Source: Arcobacter sp. F2176
Lineage (GTDB): Bacteria; Campylobacterota; Campylobacteria; Campylobacterales; Arcobacteraceae
DNA: 64,000 nucleotides
Reading direction: 5' to 3'
NCBI RefSeq assembly: GCF_004116465.1
Contig: NZ_PDJV01000010.1
Location: forward strand, 1-64,000
Shown piece after piece: positions 56,147-64,000 of this stretch. The translations under genes and the position numbers were made by a program. The notes below the pieces were generated by a model. It did not search any database. It worked only from the letters and a program-made list of their open reading frames with translations, and was not told where the DNA came from. Position 1 is the stretch's first letter. Every line of letters begins with the position of its first letter.

Positions 56147-57503
56147 GTTTATCTCCTCTTTTTATAAGACTATTTTTTAAATTATTATCTGTCATTAATT
56201 TACTGATTTCCACTCTAAACATTTTTGCTATTGATAATAGTGTATCACCAGTTTTAACATAATAATCTTTCGTTTTTAATTCAGTTCCTTCCACAAAAGG
56301 AATAATTATTTTTTGTTTTAATGCTAATCTATTACTTTTAAGTTTATTAAAACTTTTAATAACTTTATAAGAGATACCATATTTTTTGCCAATATCATAA
56401 AGGTTATCTCCTCTTTTTACAATATGTATTTGATATTTAGTTGGTTCTATATTCATTTTATTTTGATTAAATATAGATAATCTACTATATGGAATATATA
56501 TTTGATAATCTTTTTTATAAGTAGGAATAATATTTCTGATAAGTTGTTTATTTAGCATTTTTAAATCTCTATAATCCATTCCTATAGCTTTAGCAATATT
56601 TTTTAAATGCAATCCACCTTTTACTCTAACAGTAGCAATTGGAGAAGTCACTCCAATATTTCTAATATGAGAATGGTCATTTTCAGTTACAAAACTTTGA
56701 TTATTCATCATGGCAAGTGAAATAATTTTTCTAATATAATTTCTACTCTCTTCAGGTAAATATTGTCTTCTAACATCTTTTTGTTCCATTAAAAGTTCAT
56801 AAATATCTGGTTTTACATCCCAAGTTAAGATTTCTTTATAGATTTTATTTAATTGACTAAATCTAACTCTTTTTTGTTGATATAAAGTTATAGTATGTCT
56901 ATACTCTTTTATCTCTTTTGATTTATCATTATTTTTACCATTTTCATCTTCATATAAATCAAGAGTTGCTCTTGTAATTGCTTCAATAACTCTTCCTTGT
57001 CCACAGTTATAAGCAACTGCTGCAAGATACCATTTACCAAACTCTCCATGTAAATACTTTAAATATTTTGCTGCTGCATATGTAGATTTAACGATATCCA
57101 TTCTTTCATCAACATAAATATCATTTTTTAAACCAAGGTTTCTACCAGTTGCTGGCATAAATTGCCACATACCTGTAGCTCTTGCTCTTGATTTTGCATC
57201 TAAGGTAAAACTTGATTCTGCCATTGCAAGATATAAAAAAGTCTCAGGTAAACCCTCTTCTCTTAATATATCTTTTACTTTTGGAACAAATAGAGATGCT
57301 CTATTAAATCTTTTTACATATTTGTCTTGAATATTTTGTAAATATCTATTGTATGTTTTTTGTAGTTTATAATCAGTAATATAAGCGGGGTCAATGTCTA
57401 GTTCTTTTAAGATTTGTAAATCCCGCTGTGAGAAGTTACTTCCTATTAACGATGCATTAGCACTCAAAAAAAGAGTTATGATTATTAGAAAAATTTTAAA
57501 CAA
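56127..57503 (-). CDS. MltD-like lytic murein transglycosylase with two LysM domains
   Basis: 458 aa with a TTG start after AGGAT. Signal peptide to about residue 18, SLT domain about 75-220 with catalytic Glu in LAMAESSFTLDAKSRARATG, WQFMPATGRNLGL and AVAYNCGQGRV; then LysM domains at about 360-408 (HIVKRGDNLYDIGKKYGI) and 412-458 (YYVKTGDTLLSIAKMF). It cleaves glycan strands. It overlaps rlpA by 20 bases, so two lytic enzymes are made from one message. Confidence 0.93.
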   Translation of the reverse strand: MFKIFLIIITLFLSANASLIGSNFSQRDLQILKELDIDPAYITDYKLQKTYNRYLQNIQDKYVKRFNRASLFVPKVKDILREEGLPETFLYLAMAESSFTLDAKSRARATGMWQFMPATGRNLGLKNDIYVDERMDIVKSTYAAAKYLKYLHGEFGKWYLAAVAYNCGQGRVIEAITRATLDLYEDENGKNNDKSKEIKEYRHTITLYQQKRVRFSQLNKIYKEILTWDVKPDIYELLMEQKDVRRQYLPEESRNYIRKIISLAMMNNQSFVTENDHSHIRNIGVTSPIATVRVKGGLHLKNIAKAIGMDYRDLKMLNKQLIRNIIPTYKKDYQIYIPYSRLSIFNQNKMNIEPTKYQIHIVKRGDNLYDIGKKYGISYKVIKSFNKLKSNRLALKQKIIIPFVEGTELKTKDYYVKTGDTLLSIAKMFRVEISKLMTDNNLKNSLIKRGDKLVITYR

Positions 57504-57540
57504 TTATCAATCCTATTTATGTAAATAGTTGAGATTTTAT

Positions 57541-58326
57541 CTAAATTATGCTAGAAAACTCTTTAAATAGTTTTTTTGCATTATTTGTAGTCAAATTTTG
57601 AACTTCTTCATCGCTAATATTTAAGAGTTCTGCTATCTTTTGGGATACAAATTTTGTGTAAAATGGCTCATTTCTTTTTCCCCTATGAGGATGGGGAGTT
57701 AAATATGGAGCATCCGTTTCAATTAACAGTTTATCTAAAGGAATTTTTGGCAAAACTTCCACTAATTTTTTCGCATTTTTAAAAGTAAGAACTCCACCTA
57801 TTCCAAAATAAAAACCATGTCCACTTAAAGAAAGTAAATGTTTACTTGCATTATAACAATGTAAAACTCCACCGACTTCTCGTGCACCATATTTCTCTAA
57901 AATAGTTTTAGAATCATCAGAGGCTTCCCTAACATGTACAATAAGAGGTTTTTTTACTTTTTTAGCAAATTCTATTTGAGAAATAAATACTTCTTTTTGC
58001 AACTTCTTTTCTTGGAGTTTTTCTTCTTCATTCTCAGGTAATCTAAAGTAATCTAATCCACACTCACCAACAGCTATGCATTTTGGGTGTGTTATATACT
58101 CTTTCATAATATTTTCATCATATGAAGGGGCATCATAAGGGTGAATTCCAACTGCAAAATAGACTTCTTTATATTTTTCAACTAATTTTATAGATTGAGA
58201 TAAATCCTTAAAATCGGCACCAGGAATTAAAAATCCCTTTACCCCATTATCTAATGCAGTTTGTATTACAGTATCTATATCTTCGTAATATTGTTCGTTA
58301 TCTAAATGACAATGTGTATCTATAAT
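57541..58326 (-). CDS. tatD: TatD-family metal-dependent hydrolase, non-AUG start
   Basis: About 261 aa, normal TatD length. The first ATG in frame (58107) would give only 188 aa and drop the metal-binding HCHLD. The same frame continues upstream through DTHCHLDNEQYYEDI, GFLIPGADF and FAVGIHPYDAP to an in-frame stop at 58347, without any ATG, GTG or TTG. The start must be ATT (58326), ATA (58329) or ATC (58332); AAAGG at 58342-58338 is correctly spaced. I use ATT, which overlaps the upstream stop. Other active-site parts: VGECGLDYF, HVREASD, HCYN and ETDAPYL. TatD proteins are Mg-dependent DNases/exonucleases. Confidence 0.88.
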   Translation of the reverse strand: MIDTHCHLDNEQYYEDIDTVIQTALDNGVKGFLIPGADFKDLSQSIKLVEKYKEVYFAVGIHPYDAPSYDENIMKEYITHPKCIAVGECGLDYFRLPENEEEKLQEKKLQKEVFISQIEFAKKVKKPLIVHVREASDDSKTILEKYGAREVGGVLHCYNASKHLLSLSGHGFYFGIGGVLTFKNAKKLVEVLPKIPLDKLLIETDAPYLTPHPHRGKRNEPFYTKFVSQKIAELLNISDEEVQNLTTNNAKKLFKEFSSII

Positions 58327-58628
58327 TATGATAAAAACCTTTTATTTAAAACTGCAATTAATTCATTTATTTTAGATAAATCTTCATGTTTAATCCAAGC
58401 ATCAATACCAAAGTTTTTAAATGCATCATAATCATCTTGATCATCAAGAATAGCAATAGAAACATATTTAGCTTTACAAGAGGCTGCTTTATTTTCTTCA
58501 AAATCAAATATCGAATTAATATCTATAATTGCAATATCTGCTTCACCTGATGTTTCTTCATAGCCCTCTACTGTAAAACTAGAGTCCAATAGTTTCTCAT
58601 CAATATTGCAAAATGTTACTATTTTCAT
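58326..58628 (-). CDS. receiver-like domain protein, unknown function
   Basis: 100 aa, cytoplasmic. The alternating strands and helices (IAIIDINSIF near 32-41, YVSIAILDDQDDY, GIDAWIKHEDLSKINELIAV) follow the beta-alpha plan of response-regulator receivers, with Asp at the phosphoacceptor strand and IKHEDL where receivers have KPF. The acidic pair at the N terminus is missing, so it is at best a pseudo-receiver. The stop overlaps the tatD start. Confidence 0.55.
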   Translation of the reverse strand: MKIVTFCNIDEKLLDSSFTVEGYEETSGEADIAIIDINSIFDFEENKAASCKAKYVSIAILDDQDDYDAFKNFGIDAWIKHEDLSKINELIAVLNKRFLS

Positions 58629-58683
58629 GGGTCCGCCTTTTAAATTACTTATTTACCTTATTCTAGCCAAAATAAAATAAAAA

Positions 58684-60012
58684 TTACAATATATATCTTG
58701 CAGTATCTTCATCTTTAACAATATCTGACAATTTATCTTCTACTAATTTTTTAGTAATAACAATAGTTTTTCCACTTTTCTCATCAGCATCAAAACTTAT
58801 ATCTTCTAAAACTTTTTCGATAACTGTATGCAATCTTCTAGCTCCAATATCTTCAGCTTTTTGATTTGCTTCAACTGAAAGATGAGCAAAAGAATGAATT
58901 GCTTCATCATCAAACTCTAAAGTTACACCTTCTACTTCTAATAAAGCTTTGTATTGTTTTAATAATGAATTCTTAGTATTTGTCAATATTTTATATAAAG
59001 CTTCTTCATCAAGTGCATTTAACTCAACTCTTAGAGGAAACCTTCCTTGTAATTCTGGCAATAAATCACTTGGTTTACTAACATGAAATGCTCCAGCAGC
59101 AATAAATAAAATATGATCAGTTTTTACTTGTCCAAATTTAGTTTGAACATTACTTCCTTCAACTATTGGAAGTAAGTCTCTTTGCACACCCTCTTTACTT
59201 GGGTCTTGATTTTGATTATTTTTTCCAGAAGCGATTTTATCTATCTCATCAATAAAAATAATTCCACCATTTTCAACTCTTCTTATGGCTTCGTGTTTAA
59301 TAGATTCTTGATCAATTAACTTTTCACTAGCTCCACTTCTTAAAAGTTTTCTTGCATCTTTTATTTTTACTTCTTTTTTTATTTTATCTTTATTTAGAGA
59401 ACCTAACATATTATTTAAACTCTCTTGCATAGAAGTCATATCAATAGGAAATGATGAATCAATAACTTCAACATGAGCTTTTTTAGGAAGCTCTATTTCA
59501 ATTACTTTATCTTCAAGTTCACCTTTTAATAATTTCTCTTCCATTTTGTTAAAAGTTTTGATAAAAGACTCTTTTGAACTTTCACTTGCACCTTCAGGTA
59601 AATGAGGAACAAGTTTTTCAATTATTTGTTTATTTACTTCTTGTTCTATACCATCTTGAATTTTTTCTTCGTACTCTTTTGTAACTAAATCCATTGAAGC
59701 AAAAACCAAATCTCTAATCATAGATTCAACATCTCGACCTACAAAACCAACTTCAGTATATTTACTTGCTTCTACTTTTACAAAAGGAAGACTCATCATT
59801 TTTGCTAGTCTTCTTGCAATCTCAGTTTTTCCAACTCCAGTACTACCTATCATAAGAATATTTTTTGGCATAATTTCTTCTTGGATTTCTGGATTTAATT
59901 GCATTCTTCTATATCTATTCCTAAGTGCCAAAGCTATTGTTTTTTTTGCATCACTTTGACCAATTACATAATCATCAAGAAATTTTACAATCTCTTTAGG
60001 AGTCATATTCAT
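58684..60012 (-). CDS. hslU: HslUV protease ATPase subunit
   Basis: 443 aa from ATG 60012, placed 5 bases after hslV and after GAGG; an upstream in-frame ATG at 60066 lies inside hslV and is unlikely. It starts MNMTPKEIVKFLDDYVIGQ; Walker A LMIGSTGVGKTEIARRL (about 57), the I domain (110-240), Walker B GIIFIDEIDKIA and sensor region ELQGRFPLRVEL. It ends RYIL, the C-terminal tail that opens HslV. AAA+ unfoldase. Confidence 0.97.
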   Translation of the reverse strand: MNMTPKEIVKFLDDYVIGQSDAKKTIALALRNRYRRMQLNPEIQEEIMPKNILMIGSTGVGKTEIARRLAKMMSLPFVKVEASKYTEVGFVGRDVESMIRDLVFASMDLVTKEYEEKIQDGIEQEVNKQIIEKLVPHLPEGASESSKESFIKTFNKMEEKLLKGELEDKVIEIELPKKAHVEVIDSSFPIDMTSMQESLNNMLGSLNKDKIKKEVKIKDARKLLRSGASEKLIDQESIKHEAIRRVENGGIIFIDEIDKIASGKNNQNQDPSKEGVQRDLLPIVEGSNVQTKFGQVKTDHILFIAAGAFHVSKPSDLLPELQGRFPLRVELNALDEEALYKILTNTKNSLLKQYKALLEVEGVTLEFDDEAIHSFAHLSVEANQKAEDIGARRLHTVIEKVLEDISFDADEKSGKTIVITKKLVEDKLSDIVKDEDTARYIL

Positions 60013-60017
60013 TTGTA

Positions 60018-60554
60018 TTAATCCTCTATTTTTAATAATTTTATATTTTGATTTGTATAAATACAAAGTTCACCAGCAATCATTAGTGATTCTTTCACTA
60101 AATCTTCAGGATCTAAGTTTGAGTGTTTTTGAAGTGCCCTTGCAGCAGAAATAGCAAAATTACCACCACTTCCAATAGAGGCTATCATTCCATCTTCTGG
60201 TTCAACAACATCACCAGTACCTGATAATATAAAAATGTGTTCTTTATTTAAAACAATCATCATAGCTTCAAGTCGTCTTAGAACTTTGTCTTTTCTCCAC
60301 TCTTTTGAAAATGCAATTACAGCTTTTAATAAATCACCTTTAGTATTTTCTAAGTGAGGTTCAAACATATCAAAAAGATTAAAGGCATCTGCTGTACTTC
60401 CTGCAAACCCAGCTAATATTTTATCTTTATAAAGTGTTCTTATTTTTGTGGCATTACCTTTTAAAACTGTATTTCCAAAAGTAACTTGACCATCTCCACC
60501 AATTACAGCTTTATCTTTTGCCCTATAGGCTAATATCGTAGTTGCATCAAACAT
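60018..60554 (-). CDS. hslV: HslUV protease proteolytic subunit
   Basis: 178 aa, N-terminal-nucleophile hydrolase. The chain starts [11 protein letters not shown]; removal of MFDA exposes the catalytic Thr. [21 protein letters not shown] and [14 protein letters not shown] are typical, and [16 protein letters not shown] lies in the C-terminal half. It degrades proteins unfolded by HslU. It lies 3 bases after rplI. Confidence 0.97.
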   Translation of the reverse strand: MFDATTILAYRAKDKAVIGGDGQVTFGNTVLKGNATKIRTLYKDKILAGFAGSTADAFNLFDMFEPHLENTKGDLLKAVIAFSKEWRKDKVLRRLEAMMIVLNKEHIFILSGTGDVVEPEDGMIASIGSGGNFAISAARALQKHSNLDPEDLVKESLMIAGELCIYTNQNIKLLKIED

Positions 60555-60557
60555 CTT

Positions 60558-61004
60558 TTACTCTGCAATCACATCAAATTTAAGTGTTCCATGGATTCCA
60601 TGTCCCAATTTACAATCTGCTTCAAAGATACCTTCTGTTTTTACTTTTGAATTTAATGTTATATTTTTTTTGTCTAAATCAATATCTGCTTGTTCTTTTA
60701 GTATCTCACTAATCTCTTTATTTGTAACAGAACCAATTAAGTGTCCATTAGCTCCAATTTTATGTTTTATTGTGAATTTTTGAGAATCAAGTATTTTTGC
60801 AGTCTCTTTTGCAGTTTCTATTTCTTCTGCTTCTTTTTCAGCTTCTCTTCTCATTTGAGCTTTATGTTTATTTAAAACTTCATTTGTTGCAAGTAGTGCT
60901 AAACCTTTTCCAATTAAAAAATTTTTCCCATACCCATCAGAAACTTCTTTAACTTCACCAGCTTTACCAGTACCTTTTACATCTTTTAATAATAATACTT
61001 TCAT
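60558..61004 (-). CDS. rplI: 50S ribosomal protein L9
   Basis: 148 aa. The N-terminal domain [20 protein letters not shown] and [16 protein letters not shown] is joined by the long alanine/glutamate-rich helix (about 45-75) to the C-terminal domain with [14 protein letters not shown] and [13 protein letters not shown]. It is first in the rplI-hslV-hslU run. Confidence 0.97.
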   Translation of the reverse strand: MKVLLLKDVKGTGKAGEVKEVSDGYGKNFLIGKGLALLATNEVLNKHKAQMRREAEKEAEEIETAKETAKILDSQKFTIKHKIGANGHLIGSVTNKEISEILKEQADIDLDKKNITLNSKVKTEGIFEADCKLGHGIHGTLKFDVIAE

Positions 61005-61090
61005 AATATATTCTCCATATTTTAAATAGGCAATATGATACTATAATATATTTAAAGTCAATATAAAGTATTTATTCATAAAAGATAAGT

Positions 61091-61732
61091 TTAACTTGCA
61101 ATATCTTCGAGTAAAGTACTACTTTCTCTAATATTTCTTTTTTTTACATAATTGTTTAGACCAATATGATTGTTATATCCTAAGAGTTTTGCTATTTTTC
61201 TAACAGATAAGCCTACGCTTAATAGTTCTTCTATTTTGTCTCTTTGTTTATCAAATTTTGATTTTTGAATTGTACCTTTTGGTTTGCCTAAACTCTCACC
61301 ATTTAGTTTTTTTGCACTTAGAGCTTCTTTTGTTCTTAAACTCATCAAATCTTTTTCTAAAGAAATTGTCATAGATATCATCCCCAAAACCATTTTTGTA
61401 AGCATATCTTCATTACTAACTAATTCTAAATTTTGTTTTATTACTAAAATTCTTACTTTATTTTCCAATAAAAATTTAACAATTTCCAAAATTGTTTCAA
61501 TAGTTCTTCCAAAAACATTTAAATCATAGACTATTAAAGTAGAGTTCATTTTACATGATTTTAATAATTCTAAAATATTTTTTTCTTCAGAAGGAGTGTT
61601 AATTTCTACTTCAATATTATGAAAAATTTCTATATTATGTTTTTTAACATAATTAATAATTCCTTCTTCTTGTTCTCTTGTATAGTTTATATTATTTTTA
61701 TTTATTCTTAAATAAGTGAAATTTTTAGACAT
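61091..61732 (-). CDS. serine recombinase homologue lacking catalytic serine
   Basis: 213 aa. It has a resolvase/invertase domain (1-135) and a C-terminal helix-turn-helix (about 165-205: KIEELLSVGLSVRKIAKLLG). The usual YxRVS start reads YLRINKNN: the Arg is kept but the nucleophilic Ser is Asn, with no Ser nearby. The DRLxR motif reads LNVFGR, keeping only the second Arg. Later parts (LRTKEALSAKKLNGESLGKP) are normal. It cannot act by the known mechanism and is probably a DNA-binding regulator. It is divergent from ubiX across 237 bases of repeated dyads. Confidence 0.85.
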   Translation of the reverse strand: MSKNFTYLRINKNNINYTREQEEGIINYVKKHNIEIFHNIEVEINTPSEEKNILELLKSCKMNSTLIVYDLNVFGRTIETILEIVKFLLENKVRILVIKQNLELVSNEDMLTKMVLGMISMTISLEKDLMSLRTKEALSAKKLNGESLGKPKGTIQKSKFDKQRDKIEELLSVGLSVRKIAKLLGYNNHIGLNNYVKKRNIRESSTLLEDIAS

Positions 61733-61776
61733 GATTATCCTTTAAACATTTAGTATAACTTAAATTAATAAAATTA

Positions 61777-61936
61777 TACAAAATGATTGCTTTATCTTAA
61801 TTTATAGTAATACAAAATGTTAGCATTCCAATGATTAATATTAGCTTAAATTTAAGCTTATGTTCAGTTTATATCTTTTAAATTTCAAAACATAATACTT
61901 AATTGTTTGAAAATAAAGATTATTTAAGCTAATATC
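61777..61936. repeat. cluster of dyad and direct-repeat motifs between recombinase homologue and ubiX
   Basis: ATATTAGCTTAAAT (61838-61851) is repeated in inverted orientation as ATTTAAGCTAATAT (61922-61935), a perfect 14-base inverted repeat 70 bases apart. A 16-base perfect palindrome AGCTTAAATTTAAGCT sits at 61843-61858. TACAAAATG occurs twice in direct orientation (61777-61785, 61811-61819). The arrangement resembles a multi-site binding region such as a res site or operator. Confidence 0.6.
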
Positions 61937-61969
61937 ACTAATTTATCTAAAAGAATATAAGGATCTAAA

Positions 61970-62530
61970 TTGAGATTAGTTGTAGCAATTAGCGGTGCTA
62001 GTGGAGTAAATTTAGGAATTAAATTTTTAGAGCTTTTACCTCAGGACATCCAAGCTTTTGTTATTATTTCTGAGAATGCAAAAGTTGCATTAAAATATGA
62101 AAATAATGAAGCATTCGAAAAATTAAAAAATCAAAAAAATATCAAACTTTTTAAGAATAATGATATTGCGGCACCTATTGCATCCGGATCATTTAAAATT
62201 GATAAAATGGTAATAATCCCTTGCTCTATGAATACTTTAGCAAAATGTGCATATGGCTTTGCAGATAATCTAATTACAAGAGCATTTGCTGTATCCTTAA
62301 AAGAAAAAAGGGAAGTTTTATTGGCTCCTAGAGAAATGCCCTTTTCTCAAATTCCCTTAGAAAATATGACTAAATTGTCATCAATGGGTGTTACTATTTC
62401 ACCTCCTATTTTGGGTTATTATTCAAATAATACAACAATTGATGAAATGGAAAACTTTCTTATTGGGAAATGGTATGACAGTTTAGGAATAGAAAATAGT
62501 TTATATAAAAGATGGAAAGAAGATGAATAA
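61970..62530 (+). CDS. ubiX: UbiX-family flavin prenyltransferase
   Basis: 186 aa with a TTG start 7 bases after AAGGA. FMN-binding LVVAISGASGVNLGIKFLEL at 3-22, VIIPCSMNTLAKCAYGFADN and LITRAFAVSLKEKREVLLAP with REMPFSQI, all typical. It joins dimethylallyl phosphate to FMN to make the prenyl-FMN cofactor of UbiD decarboxylases. It overlaps coaD by 8 bases. Confidence 0.95.
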   Translation: MRLVVAISGASGVNLGIKFLELLPQDIQAFVIISENAKVALKYENNEAFEKLKNQKNIKLFKNNDIAAPIASGSFKIDKMVIIPCSMNTLAKCAYGFADNLITRAFAVSLKEKREVLLAPREMPFSQIPLENMTKLSSMGVTISPPILGYYSNNTTIDEMENFLIGKWYDSLGIENSLYKRWKEDE

Positions 62531-63017
62531 AGAAAATAAAGAACAAATCTCATCATACAAAAGTGCTATATATTCAGGTACATTTGATCCAATTACAAAT
62601 GGACACATGGATATTATCAAAAGAGCAGCAAATATTTTTGATGAAGTAATTATAGCAGTTGCAAAAAGTGAAAGAAAAAAACCTATGTTTTCCCATGAAA
62701 AAAGAGTTGAATTCGCAAAAGAAGCCACAAAAAATATTAGTGGAGTAAAAGTTGTAGGATTTGATACTTTATTAGTTGATTTAGCAACTAGTTTAAGTAT
62801 TACAACTATTATTAGGGGTTTAAGAGCAGTAAGCGATTTTGAGTATGAACTTCAAATGGGCTATGCAAACTCTTCTATTAATAAAACCATTGAGACTTTG
62901 TATCTTATGCCAACTCTTGAAAATGCCTTTGTTAGTTCTACAATTGTTAGAGAAATTATATTATTTAAGGGTAAGTTTCAACACTTAATTCCAAAAGAGG
63001 TTATAGAATGTATGTAG
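62523..63017 (+). CDS. coaD: phosphopantetheine adenylyltransferase
   Basis: 164 aa. Nucleotidyltransferase motif YSGTFDPITNGHMDIIKRA (about 16-34), pantetheine loop RGLRAVSDFEYELQMGYAN and the C-terminal SSTIVREI motif. It transfers AMP to 4'-phosphopantetheine, the penultimate step of CoA synthesis. It is about 12 residues longer at the N terminus than most; the ATG used overlaps the ubiX end. Confidence 0.96.
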   Translation: MNKENKEQISSYKSAIYSGTFDPITNGHMDIIKRAANIFDEVIIAVAKSERKKPMFSHEKRVEFAKEATKNISGVKVVGFDTLLVDLATSLSITTIIRGLRAVSDFEYELQMGYANSSINKTIETLYLMPTLENAFVSSTIVREIILFKGKFQHLIPKEVIECM

Positions 63018-63574
63018 TTATAGAAGGAATTGACACAGCTGGAAAGTCTACTCAGCTTGAAATTCTGTCAAAAAAATTTAGTGATGCAATTTTTACAAAA
63101 GAGCCAGGGGCGACAAAACTTGGTAGTAAATTAAGAGAAATGGCACTTAATGGTGAAGCCAAATCAAAAATTGCAGAGATGTTTTTATTTTTGGCTGATC
63201 GTGCTGAACACATAGAAGAAGTAATAAAACCAAATATTGACAAAATGATTATTTCAGATAGATCAGTTATTTCAGGTATTGCTTATGCTTCAAGTTTACC
63301 AATTGAAGTTGTTACAACTTTAAACTTGATAGCTACGGAAAATACTTTGCCTAGCCATACTATTTTATTAGAATTGAGTAAAGAAGAGTTAACAAAAAGA
63401 TTAGGAAATAAATCAAATGATTCAATTGAATCAAGAGGAATTGATTATTTAATTGACATTCAAAGTAGAATGAAAAAAACTATTGAAATGTTAGATTTAA
63501 ACTACATCTTTATAGATGCAAGTTTAAGCATAGAAGAAATTGCAAAAAAAATTGAGGATTTTATAAATGGGTAA
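63008..63574 (+). CDS. tmk: thymidylate kinase
   Basis: 188 aa. P-loop VIEGIDTAGKSTQLEIL at 4-20; FTKEPGATKLGSKLRE with the catalytic DR(E/G) region; LFLADRAEH; SDRSVISGIAYAS. It phosphorylates dTMP to dTDP. It overlaps coaD by 10 bases and hisS by 8. Confidence 0.96.
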   Translation: MYVVIEGIDTAGKSTQLEILSKKFSDAIFTKEPGATKLGSKLREMALNGEAKSKIAEMFLFLADRAEHIEEVIKPNIDKMIISDRSVISGIAYASSLPIEVVTTLNLIATENTLPSHTILLELSKEELTKRLGNKSNDSIESRGIDYLIDIQSRMKKTIEMLDLNYIFIDASLSIEEIAKKIEDFING

Positions 63575-64000
63575 ACAAAATATTCAAAGTCTAAGAGGGA
63601 TGAATGATATTTTAGGAAAAGAGAGTGAGCTTTTTACATATTTTATTGAAAATGCTTCAAGAATAGCTAAAAACTATGGATTTACATACATGGAAACTCC
63701 TATTTTAGAAGAGACTGCACTATTTAAAAGAAGTGTTGGAGAAAGTAGTGATATTGTAAATAAAGAGATGTATCAATTTATAGACAAGGGTGAAAATGAT
63801 GTATGTTTAAGACCAGAAGGAACAGCAGGGGTTGTTAGAAGTTTTGTAGAAAATAAATTTGACCGTGCTGGTGGAACATACAAATGGTACTACTATGGTC
63901 CTATGTTTAGATATGAAAGACCACAAAAGGGAAGACTAAGAGAATTTCACCAATTTGGTTGTGAAGTTTTTGGAATAGATTCTGTTTATGAAGATGCAAA
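63567..64000 (+). CDS. hisS: histidyl-tRNA synthetase, 3' end outside window
   Basis: First 144 codons of a class II synthetase. The ATG at 63567 overlaps the tmk stop by 8 bases. SLRGMNDILGKES is the typical N terminus, YMETPILEETALFKRSVGES motif 1, and LRPEGTAGVVRSFVENK with YYYGPMFRYERPQKGRLREF motif 2. The gene continues beyond base 64000. It charges tRNA-His. Confidence 0.96.
   Translation, partial: MGKQNIQSLRGMNDILGKESELFTYFIENASRIAKNYGFTYMETPILEETALFKRSVGESSDIVNKEMYQFIDKGENDVCLRPEGTAGVVRSFVENKFDRAGGTYKWYYYGPMFRYERPQKGRLREFHQFGCEVFGIDSVYEDA

Noticed and set aside
60013-60066. Longer HslU N terminus starting inside hslV
   Set aside because: HslU normally begins at MNMTPKEIV-like sequence and GAGG precedes that ATG.
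61091-61970. Invertible DNA switch controlled by the recombinase homologue
   Set aside because: The 14-base inverted repeats enclose only 70 bases without a clear promoter switch, and the protein lacks the catalytic serine.

Overview
The window is very AT-rich, densely coded and free of insertion sequences, prophage, CRISPR and tRNA genes. Gene content and order point to the Arcobacter group of the Campylobacterota. The markers are a PpiD-like chaperone next to ftsA-ftsZ, lolA back to back with secA plus a LolC/E-type permease, a monomeric isocitrate dehydrogenase followed by malate dehydrogenase, a cbpA-hspR pair, a short ArgO-type acetyltransferase, FliK followed by an FlhB C-terminal-like protein, and a separate PAS protein next to a chemoreceptor. 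I cannot name the species. TTG and GTG starts are common, usually with a good Shine-Dalgarno sequence.

Layout. 1-2.3 kb: end of a c-di-GMP phosphodiesterase gene converging on a diguanylate cyclase gene. 2.4-8.7 kb: an NlpC/P60 lipoprotein, then rsmH, an FtsL-like protein and an RND pump on the minus strand, and a class II aldolase-like gene. 8.7-14.1 kb: HU, two small cytochromes c, a two-component system with a DUF1104-like protein, an orphan HTH protein, a small lipoprotein and the RNase P RNA gene (minus strand). 14.1-22.4 kb: envelope biogenesis (lolA, secA, lolC/E, an AsmA/YhdP-like giant, mltG). 22.5-28.7 kb: icd, mdh, a SpoIIAA-like protein, an ADP-ribosylglycohydrolase-like protein, Fe superoxide dismutase and a hypothetical protein. 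28.7-31.6 kb: MnmC2-type oxidoreductase with a rhodanese-like partner, and the cbpA-hspR heat-shock operon with a visible HspR box. 31.6-38.7 kb: ftsZ, ftsA, PpiD-like, recD2, a small unknown, an ArsC-like protein. 38.7-45.3 kb: FliK with large internal tandem repeats, FlhX, an MreD-like protein, PBP2, a solute-binding protein and FliP. 45.4-52.2 kb: an accessory-looking stretch with a Cache chemoreceptor plus PAS protein, a TolC-family channel, a TPR/beta-barrel protein and a FecR/TbpB-like-barrel protein. 52.2-61.0 kb: a long minus-strand housekeeping run (argO-like, engB, lptA, lptC, kdsC, hisB, rlpA, mltD-like, tatD, a receiver-like protein, hslU, hslV, rplI). 61.1-64 kb: a serine recombinase homologue that lacks its catalytic serine, then ubiX, coaD, tmk and the start of hisS.

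The most interesting items are the TPR-barrel/FecR-TbpB pair, which resembles a Slam (type XI) secretion unit; the near-identical repeats in FliK, which could set hook length; the apparently dead recombinase facing a cluster of repeated dyad motifs; and tatD, which has no ATG, GTG or TTG start in frame. Apart from rnpB, no gene-free stretch exceeds 300 bases.
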